A DNA stretch of 35,579 bases from Acidobacteriota bacterium (lineage in GTDB: Bacteria; Acidobacteriota; Vicinamibacteria; Marinacidobacterales; Marinacidobacteraceae). Positions 33,999 through 35,579 of the stretch are shown in pieces. Location: contig JAJDUD010000062.1 in assembly GCA_022826825.1 (NCBI GenBank), positions 122,501 through 158,079 on the forward strand, in the 5' to 3' direction. The stretch's first letter is position 1. The number at the start of each line of letters is the position of its first letter. The notes under the pieces were generated by a model. The model did no database searches, was not told the DNA's origin, and worked only from the letters and a program-made list of their open reading frames with translations. The translations under genes were made by a program, and so were the position numbers.

Positions 33999-35166
33999 AG
34001 CTCGCCTTCCACGTTTCCGGCGCCAGGTAGCGCATCTCGCCGTCGCGCAGTTCGGGGTGCAGCATCTTCACGATGTCCCCCAGGAGCCAGTCCGGCCGGA
34101 TGATCCCCATCTCCCACATCTCCCAGGAGTCCGCCTCGGGGTTGCGCTTGCCCGGCGCCCAGAAGACGCAGCCGTCCTGATAGGCCTTGAAGCGCGAAAG
34201 CACGGCCCGATCGTCGAACACCGCGGCCAGCGGTTCACGGATCATCCAGCAATCGGCATCCGTCGCGTCCCGCAGGAGCCGTTCGGTGGAGAGATCGGAG
34301 AAGGTGTCGAGTTCGGGATCGTCCTCGGCGCCGAGCACGAGCTCCGCGTTGGCGTCGCGAATCAGGGCGGCGTCGGCGTTCCGCTGCGTCACCGCCCACC
34401 GATTGCCCGCGCTCCGGTACCAGGACCAGAGCACCGACCGGCGCGGCTGTTCCGCGGCGAGCGCCTTCAGGCGGTCCACCTCCCGGGCGACGTGCGCGAC
34501 GAACGCTTCGGCCTCCGCCTCCTTCCCGGTCAGGAGTCCCATCAGCAGCACCCAGGCGACCCGGCCCAGGTAGTGCGGCTCCGCATTGACGAAGGTGGGC
34601 ACGACCGGAATGCCGAGCGCCTCGACGCGCTCGAGGTGCTGGGTGTGCGTGAGGTCGGCCATGCGCTTGATCAGCACGTCCGGCCGCGCCGCCACCAGCG
34701 CGTCGAGCGTCGGCGGCATGTGCCAGCCGTAGCCGATCTGCTGGATCTCACCCGACCGGGCCATGCGGCGCAGGTCGTCGTCGTAGCTGTTGTGCCCGCC
34801 GACGGCGACGATCCGGTCCTCGACCCCCAGGGCGCGCAGCATGGCCTCGTGGGGCTGGTCGTTGACGGCGATCCGCTGGACGGGCGTCCGGATCAGCGAG
34901 GCGCCCGCCAGCTCTCCCGTCAGGGGCGGCGGCTCGTGGCCCCGCGGGACCAGCACGAGACGGGCGTGTTGCCGCGGCCCGCCCGCCGACCCGCCCCAGG
35001 CGACCAGGGACGCTTCGATGTCCACGATGCGGTAGCCGCTCCGTTCGACGACGCGGAACGTCTTCGTATAGGGCGTTTCGAGCGGCTCGCCGGCGAGCGT
35101 TCCCGGGTCGTCGCGGACGCCCGGCCCGCACGCGGCCAGTCCGGCGAGCAGAACGAAGACCGCCAG
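33982..35166 (-). CDS. Iron-complex/cobalamin-type ABC substrate-binding lipoprotein
   Basis: TroA/FecB-like binding protein: PVQRIAVNDQPHEAMLRALG, MPPTLDALVAARPDVLIKR, VPTFVNAEPHYLGRVAWV and VFWAPGKRNPEADSWEMW are recognisable class III binding-protein segments. A lipoprotein signal, RLAVFVLLAGLAAC, is plainly encoded, so the mature protein is membrane-tethered. No ATG, GTG or TTG lies in frame near it: the nearest upstream starts are inside the adjacent repeat (GTG near 35436, ATG at 35505). I give the CTG at 35166 only as a placeholder. Either a rare start is used, or a frameshift or the repeat has altered the 5' end. The ligand is unknown. Confidence 0.75.
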   Translation of the reverse strand: MAVFVLLAGLAACGPGVRDDPGTLAGEPLETPYTKTFRVVERSGYRIVDIEASLVAWGGSAGGPRQHARLVLVPRGHEPPPLTGELAGASLIRTPVQRIAVNDQPHEAMLRALGVEDRIVAVGGHNSYDDDLRRMARSGEIQQIGYGWHMPPTLDALVAARPDVLIKRMADLTHTQHLERVEALGIPVVPTFVNAEPHYLGRVAWVLLMGLLTGKEAEAEAFVAHVAREVDRLKALAAEQPRRSVLWSWYRSAGNRWAVTQRNADAALIRDANAELVLGAEDDPELDTFSDLSTERLLRDATDADCWMIREPLAAVFDDRAVLSRFKAYQDGCVFWAPGKRNPEADSWEMWEMGIIRPDWLLGDIVKMLHPELRDGEMRYLAPETWKASYADHQ

Positions 35167-35229
35167 GCGAGACGGCGCGGACTCTGCTCCCGGCTGCCGG
35201 AATCCCGGCTGCGGCGCCTCCGGGTGAAT

Positions 35230-35275
35230 TTGCTGTGAAAATGCAGTCCCGCGGGTCGGCCCAGCGCCGTGAAAA
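35230..35275 (+). repeat. Dispersed GCTGTGAA repeat, copy 3
   Basis: TTGCTGTGAAAATGCAGTCC followed by CGGGTCGGC and AGCGCCGTGAA. It is the same element as at 7622 and 24416, here directly against the 5' end of the binding-protein gene. Confidence 0.6.
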
Positions 35276-35579
35276 CGCCGCCGGCCGGGAACGCCGGTCC
35301 CCAGACCGGCACGCGCGGCGCCCCCCCACCGGGAGAAACGCCCATGCGCGCGTCCTTCTACGCACCCCGCTGGTGATGAAAATGGCCGAAACGGCCTGGA
35401 ACGCCGACCTCCGGTCGGCACAGCGGGCCGAAGGCCCACGGGCGACGCGCCGCTCGTCGTCTTGGGCGACAGAGGTCCGGGAGCGTCCCCTCCGCCCGGT
35501 TGCACCGAGAGAGAGAACCATCCCGCAGGTCGGCGCCGTACCGTGCGCTGCGCGGTCGCGCAGCGCGTGCCGACCAGAG
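35276..35579 (-). repeat. Composite hairpin element, copy 3 (inverted, cut by window end)
   Basis: Reading on the reverse strand it repeats the order seen at 17582-17880, including the GCGCTGCGC/GCGCAGCGC hairpin, the CTCTCTCGGTGCAAC box, the CCCAAGACGA box and GCCGACC-GGA-GGTCGGC. It continues with GGGCGTTTCTCCCGGTGGGGG and the hairpin GCCGGTC-TGGG-GACCGGC near 35293-35310. The far end lies outside the window. Confidence 0.8.

Overview
This is a GC-rich chromosomal window from a Gram-negative-type bacterium. The evidence is an outer-membrane TonB-dependent receptor, several lipoproteins, and periplasmic or secreted enzymes. The receptor has an N-terminal carboxypeptidase-regulatory-like domain and a TVTVTG-type plug entry, an architecture common in Acidobacteriota (Vicinamibacteria/Thermoanaerobaculia-like) and related soil or marine lineages. 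That placement is inference only: no rRNA or other definitive marker is present.

Layout. 87-3847 (minus) holds a Phd/PIN toxin-antitoxin pair directly upstream of a tightly packed purM-purN-tyrS operon. 3892-6627 (plus) carries a secreted M24 aminopeptidase and an MFS exporter. 6611-8481 holds a lipoprotein of the 2-keto-4-pentenoate hydratase/FAH fold, repeats, the tail of a dead PD-(D/E)XK ATPase gene and a small lipoprotein. 8698-11556 (minus) is the large TonB-dependent receptor, followed by a clear terminator. 12022-13475 is a BrnA antitoxin relic beside an AAA/DUF4143 ATPase with its own promoter and palindrome. 13842-16408 (minus) is argG-argH, and 16522-17451 is a rhomboid protease. 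17961-21760 (minus) is a SNF2 helicase with a translationally coupled partner that looks like a SWIM protein without its zinc ligands. 21800-24200 is a secreted endonuclease/phosphatase-fold protein divergent from a PQQ-propeller protein. 24475-25163 is an intact VapBC pair; 25192-27120 is a sarcosine-oxidase-like flavoenzyme preceded by a frameshifted VapBC pair. 27223-31245 (minus) is an ABC-2 exporter operon led by a small His/Cys-rich membrane protein. 32194-35166 (minus) is an iron-complex/cobalamin-type (FecB-FecD-FecE order) ABC importer.

The most unusual content is non-coding. A family of short, perfectly pairing hairpins recurs in five repeat-rich gaps (about 7.6-7.8, 13.5-13.8, 17.5-17.95, 31.3-32.0 and 35.2-35.58 kb), in tandem arrays, in opposed pairs and inside a larger composite element seen three times. 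Stem bases differ between copies while pairing is preserved, which suggests that the folded structure is maintained. The last copy abuts the lipoprotein gene of the importer, which has no ordinary start codon. Toxin-antitoxin modules, intact and decayed, are dense for a window otherwise made of core metabolic and transport genes.
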